Assembly: GCA_910587155.1 (NCBI GenBank)
Contig: CAJULA010000001.1
Span: 108,867 to 172,866, forward strand
DNA length: 64,000 nucleotides
Origin: an uncultured Lachnospiraceae bacterium
GTDB lineage: Bacteria > Bacillota > Clostridia > Lachnospirales > Lachnospiraceae
Direction: 5' to 3'
Made by a program: the position numbers and the translations under genes. The notes below the pieces were generated by a model, which worked only from the letters and a program-made list of their open reading frames with translations, ran no database searches and was not told where the DNA came from. Positions within the stretch are counted from its first letter, which is position 1, and the number at the start of each line of letters is the position of its first letter. Below are positions 60,790-64,000 of this stretch, in pieces.

Positions 60790-60966
60790 ATGGTACAAGA
60801 TATGACATTAGAAGAACAAAAAGAAGTCGCTATAAATAGATATGTTGATCTTATGCGTATTAAAGCGCATGAAACGGGCGAAAATAAAGAACTTGACTAT
60901 CAAATAAAAGTTGCAAAAGTAAAACTTTCAAGTTTTGGTATTGATTTTTCAGAACTTGACTTTTAG
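60790..60966 (+). CDS. Small AT-rich ORF, 58 residues, unknown
   Basis: No family recognised. The product begins MVQDMTLEEQKEVAINRYVD and ends SSFGIDFSELDF. It is charged, helical and has no membrane segment. GGTGAGAGG directly precedes the ATG. Base and codon use are much more AT-rich than in neighbouring genes. A palindromic element begins at the last base of its stop codon. It may be a recently acquired or mobile-linked gene. Confidence 0.45.
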   Translation: MVQDMTLEEQKEVAINRYVDLMRIKAHETGENKELDYQIKVAKVKLSSFGIDFSELDF

Positions 60967-60991
60967 GGAAACGCTGATGAAAGCGTTTCCC
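60966..60991 (+). repeat. Dispersed palindromic element, best copy
   Basis: GGGAAACGCT, loop GATGAA, AGCGTTTCCC: a perfect 10-bp stem. A wider set of arms (AGGGAAACGCTGAT here and ATCAGCATTTTCCT near 61013) suggests a larger folded unit. Confidence 0.75.
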
Positions 60992-61386
60992 GGGCCGGAT
61001 TTGCGCTGCGAATCAGCATTTTCCTCAGAAACCATATCACACAATCCAGGGTGTAAAGTCTGTTGAATGATTAAGGCTTTGCACCTTTTTGCTATATTAG
61101 AGTAAAAATAGCAGCTCTTTTTCTGTTTTATGAAAAATTAAGGGAGTACCATGATACTTTTTGCACCCGCGCAATGAAACAGTACAGATAAGCTGCCCTG
61201 TCAGCGGCCAGAAGTACTGGTTCTGGAAAAATATACTTGGGACTTGTTTTTTCCATGCAAATATAATAAAATATAAGATGTTTCCGATAAAGTATATATA
61301 TCTTATTACATAATACTATAAAAGCCGTAACCTTTAACCTAGAAGGCAATGGCAGAAGAGGAAACAGGAAGCGGAGATAAGGGAAG
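60992..61386. other. AT-rich non-coding stretch before the glycan locus
   Basis: About 400 bases, the AT-rich gap between the tiny ORF and the CDP-glycerol transferase-like gene. It holds the outer arm of the palindromic element, several TATAAT-like hexamers (one candidate pair is TTGTTT, 17 bases, TAAAAT at 61244-61272) and no convincing gene. Confidence 0.5.
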
Positions 61387-62745
61387 ATGAGAAAGTCACA
61401 GAAGGAGCAGGCAGAAGGCTTTGTCGGCCTGTTGGCCCAGGCACATGAGGAGATCAGAAAGGCAGCGCAGGCAGGGAATACCGATCTGGCTCTGGGGCTT
61501 CTGGCGCAGTGTCAGGACGGCGCCATCAGTCTGGGTGACCTGATCGAAAAGACAGAGGGGGAAGGCTTTGCTACCGTAGCATTGCTGGAAGATTACTGCG
61601 AGCTTCTGTACCGGATTCATGAATCGCTTTTGCAGGGAGAGGTGGACAGCGCCGGGAAGACATACAAAAATCTGCGCAAATCTCTGATCAGGATAGAAAA
61701 CAGTGTGCGCAGCGATATCAGGGTGCGCCGGGAAGTGGTGTTTCTGCCCTATAAAGCGTCTATGTGGGACTCTCTGGAGAGCATATGGAAGGCCGCCGAG
61801 GAAGATCCGGACTGTGATGCCTATGTGATTCCGATTCCCTATTATGATAAAAATCCGGACGGAAGCTTTCGCGAGCTGCATTACGAAGGCGGCGAGTACC
61901 CGGACTATGTGCCGGTGATCTGGTATCAGGATTATGATTTCCAGGCACGCAGACCGGATATGATCTATATCCATAACCCCTACGATGACTGCAATTTTGT
62001 GACGAGTGTCCATCCGTCTTTTTATTCGTCTGTGTTACAGCAGTATACGGATCAGTTAGTATATATACCTTATTTTATATTGGGAGAGCCTGATCCGGAT
62101 AAGGAAGAGTCCCTGGAGAAGCTGGAGCATTTTGTCACCCTGCCGGGGGTGTACAATGCGGACAAGGTGATCGTACAGTCAGAGGCCATGCGCAGGGCTT
62201 ACATAAAGATTTTGACAAGAGAGACAGGGGCAGAGACAAAAAGCGTCTGGAAAGAGAAAATACTGGGCCTGGGTTCCCCTAAGTTTGATAAAGTGGCGGA
62301 TACAAAGTCGGAAGATGTGGACATACCGGAAAGCTGGCGACGTGTGATAGAGAAGCCGGACGGGAGCCGCAGGAAGATCGTCTTTTACAATACAAGCGTG
62401 GTGGCGCTGCTGGAGCATAATGAAAAGATGCTGGAGAAAATGCGCTATGTATTTGGTGTATTTCAGGAAAACCAGGAGGAAGTGGCACTGCTGTGGAGAC
62501 CGCATCCGCTGGTGAAGGCGACGATCGAGTCGATGCGGCCGTCGCTTTGGAAAGAATATGAAAAGCTGCTCGCCTGGTATCAGGCGCAGGGGTTTGGGAT
62601 TTATGACGATACGGCTGATTTAAACCGGGCGATTGAGATCAGCGACGCATACTATGGGGATGCCAGCAGTGTGGTGCAGCTGTACCGCAAGACGGGGAAG
62701 CCGGTGATGATGCAGACGATGGAAATGTTCGCTACCGATGCATAA
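61387..62745 (+). CDS. CDP-glycerol glycerophosphotransferase-like protein
   Basis: A 452-residue protein. The N-terminal 110 residues are helical (a regulatory or docking module); the remainder looks like the TagB/TagF-type glycosyl/glycerophosphotransferase fold, with VVFLPYKASMWDSLESIW, the binding loop VIVQSEAMRRAYI, LGLGSPKFDKV, ALLWRPHPLVK and the final SDAYYGDASSVVQLYRKTGKPVM. The enzyme would add polyol-phosphate or a sugar to a surface polymer. It starts the glycan locus. The gene ends shortly after the last conserved motif. Confidence 0.78.
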   Translation: MRKSQKEQAEGFVGLLAQAHEEIRKAAQAGNTDLALGLLAQCQDGAISLGDLIEKTEGEGFATVALLEDYCELLYRIHESLLQGEVDSAGKTYKNLRKSLIRIENSVRSDIRVRREVVFLPYKASMWDSLESIWKAAEEDPDCDAYVIPIPYYDKNPDGSFRELHYEGGEYPDYVPVIWYQDYDFQARRPDMIYIHNPYDDCNFVTSVHPSFYSSVLQQYTDQLVYIPYFILGEPDPDKEESLEKLEHFVTLPGVYNADKVIVQSEAMRRAYIKILTRETGAETKSVWKEKILGLGSPKFDKVADTKSEDVDIPESWRRVIEKPDGSRRKIVFYNTSVVALLEHNEKMLEKMRYVFGVFQENQEEVALLWRPHPLVKATIESMRPSLWKEYEKLLAWYQAQGFGIYDDTADLNRAIEISDAYYGDASSVVQLYRKTGKPVMMQTMEMFATDA

Positions 62746-62829
62746 TCTAGATTTGTTCCCCCCCTCGAGTAACGCGCCGAGCGGGTATATTCGCGTGTAC
62801 GTTTGGCGAACCGAAGGATAGTGTAGAGA

Positions 62830-63903
62830 ATGAAACAAAAAAAGAGAGAGGCAATGCAGTTCAACAGTGAAATAAAAATAGGCCCGAAAACAATTTCTGA
62901 TTACGCAAAGACATTTATCATTGCTGAGGCAGGAGTGAATCATAACGGCGATATGACTCTTGCAAAGAAAATGATAGATGTTGCAGTGGAAGCGGGAGTA
63001 GACGCGGTTAAATTTCAAACTTTTAAAGTGGATCATCTTATTTTAAAAAATATACAGAAAGCACCCTATCAAAAGATAACTACCGACAGAGGGGAATCTC
63101 AGTATGAAATGTTGAAACGTCTGGAAACAGGAAAAGAAGATACGATTGAGCTGATGGAGTACTGCAGGAAGAAAAGGATTATTTTTCTTTCGACACCATT
63201 TGAAAAAGAGAGTCTTGATGAACTTGACGAACTGGGAGTAACTGCGTTTAAGATAGCGGCAACCGACTTAACTAATATACAATTTTTAAGGCAGGTGGCA
63301 GAAAAAGGAAAGCCTATTATTCTTTCGGCCGGAATGTGTTATTTAGAAGAAGTGCGGCGCGCGATAGAAACACTATATCCGATTAATAAAAATGTCATAT
63401 TGCTGCAGTGTACGGCAAACTATCCGATTCAGGATGCAGAGGCAAATATCAATGTAATCCGTACATTTAAGGAAACGTTTGATATTTTAGTGGGTTATTC
63501 AGATCATTCCCAGGGTATAGGAGCATCTCCTTATGCGGTGGCAGTAGGGGCAAAGGTTATCGAAAAACATTTTACACTTGATAAGACAATGGAAGGGCCA
63601 GATCATAGAGCATCTGTTACTCCGGAGGAATTAAAACGGCTTGTATCAGATATCAGGCGTGTCGAAAGGTATTTGGGGGATGGAATCAAAATTCCCTCAT
63701 CTTCAGAGCAGATGACGAGAAAATCCTTGCAGAAATGTCTTGTTGCATCAAAATCAATAAAAATGGGAGAACTGTTTAACGGTAAAAATATAGTGGCAAA
63801 AAGAACAAATGGAGCAGGAATTTCTGCCTTGTATTTTGATGATATGATTGGAAGAATTGCCACAAAGGATTACAAAGCTGACGATATCATAAGTTTGGAT
63901 TAA
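62830..63903 (+). CDS. NeuB-family sialic/legionaminic acid synthase
   Basis: A 357-residue enzyme that condenses a hexosamine derivative with phosphoenolpyruvate. Motifs: FIIAEAGVNHNGDMTLAKKMID, AVKFQTFKVDHLI, FLSTPFEKESLDEL, GYSDHSQGIGASP and KVIEKHFTLDKTMEGPDH; a C-terminal SAF (antifreeze-like) domain follows (RKSLQKCLVASKSIKMGE). Which nonulosonate it makes cannot be told. The ATG at 62854 (MQFNSEI) is an alternative start. The gene is clearly more AT-rich than those upstream and is probably transferred. Confidence 0.9.
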   Translation: MKQKKREAMQFNSEIKIGPKTISDYAKTFIIAEAGVNHNGDMTLAKKMIDVAVEAGVDAVKFQTFKVDHLILKNIQKAPYQKITTDRGESQYEMLKRLETGKEDTIELMEYCRKKRIIFLSTPFEKESLDELDELGVTAFKIAATDLTNIQFLRQVAEKGKPIILSAGMCYLEEVRRAIETLYPINKNVILLQCTANYPIQDAEANINVIRTFKETFDILVGYSDHSQGIGASPYAVAVGAKVIEKHFTLDKTMEGPDHRASVTPEELKRLVSDIRRVERYLGDGIKIPSSSEQMTRKSLQKCLVASKSIKMGELFNGKNIVAKRTNGAGISALYFDDMIGRIATKDYKADDIISLD

Positions 63904-63914
63904 GGGAGATTTTT

Positions 63915-64000
63915 ATGAAAGCAGTTGTTTTTGGGGCAACAACATCAGCAAAATCAATATACGATGAGATAAAGAAACAGTATGATATAGTTGCATTTGC
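63915..64000 (+). CDS. Start of a Rossmann-type protein, cut by window end
   Basis: Only 28 residues are visible, MKAVVFGATTSAKSIYDEI and on, a nucleotide-binding start. AGGGAG precedes the ATG, 11 bases after the NeuB-like gene. A PglD-like acetyltransferase, reductase or epimerase of the same sugar pathway would fit, but it cannot be named. Confidence 0.5.
   Translation, partial: MKAVVFGATTSAKSIYDEIKKQYDIVAF

Noticed and set aside
61128..61349. Minus-strand ORF of 73 codons in the AT-rich gap
   Set aside because: No ribosome site, odd composition and no recognisable motifs; looks like chance.

Overview
The window looks like a chromosomal segment of a spore-forming Firmicute of the class Clostridia, most likely a Lachnospiraceae member. 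The reasons are the Clostridia-type order rimP-nusA-ylxR-ylxQ-infB-rbfA-nrnA-truB-ribF, a SpoVB-like flippase, a LytTR/GHKL two-component pair, a type-2 EF-G, AGGAGG ribosome binding sites and vegetative promoters that nearly all have a 17-nt spacer. Base composition is moderate and even until about 60.6 kb. It then turns visibly AT-rich in the 60.6-61.4 kb gap and again from about 62.8 kb to the end.

Region by region. 1-8.6 kb: a one-direction chemosensory operon (cheB cut by the window edge, cheY-like, cheA, cheW, an MCP, a lone HPt protein and a Cache-like hybrid kinase with two receivers). 8.8-10.8 kb: a MotA/TolQ-like plus MotB/OmpA-like ion-channel pair of non-flagellar layout. 10.8-19.8 kb: the translation and transcription operon rimP to ribF behind a strong promoter and a leader terminator hairpin. 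20-25.7 kb: a Na/Pi symporter with PhoU domain, a LytTR regulator and sensor, a VOC protein and an SH3-NlpC/P60 wall hydrolase. 25.7-32 kb: rpsO and pnp separated by a terminator and a very long hairpin, then thrS and a D-Ala-D-Ala carboxypeptidase. 32-33.4 kb: a flippase on the minus strand.

33.5-40.4 kb is a sulfur and redox neighbourhood: cysteine desulfurase, IscU-type scaffold, MnmA, an 860-residue fusion (CoA-disulfide-reductase-like, rhodanese, sulfite-reductase-like, ferredoxin) and a hemerythrin/receiver fusion. 40.5-46.1 kb: a DUF2164 protein, a PHP phosphatase, a secreted YHYH protein behind an unusual repeat-containing leader, UDP-galactopyranose mutase, aroA and tyrA. 46.4-54.8 kb: type-2 EF-G, two uncharacterised membrane or secreted proteins, leuS and a pseudo-receiver/ComFB protein. 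54.9-60.5 kb: three small minus-strand genes (one Cys/Gly-rich and behind a possible SigK promoter), split chromate transporters, thiamine pyrophosphokinase, a lipoprotein and a CDF metal transporter. 60.5-64 kb: an AT-rich gap with one tiny ORF, then the start of a surface-glycan locus (CDP-glycerol transferase-like, NeuB-like synthase and a gene cut by the window end).

The observations most worth following are the sulfur fusion protein, the structured leader of the YHYH gene (two exact 28-bp copies plus an inverted copy that could pair with either), the ComFB protein with a receiver lacking its phospho-acceptor, the rpsO-pnp hairpin, a dispersed 26-nt palindromic element seen at three sites, and the non-flagellar motor-like pair beside the chemosensory operon. 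No complete known defence system, prophage, CRISPR array, insertion sequence, rRNA or tRNA was seen.
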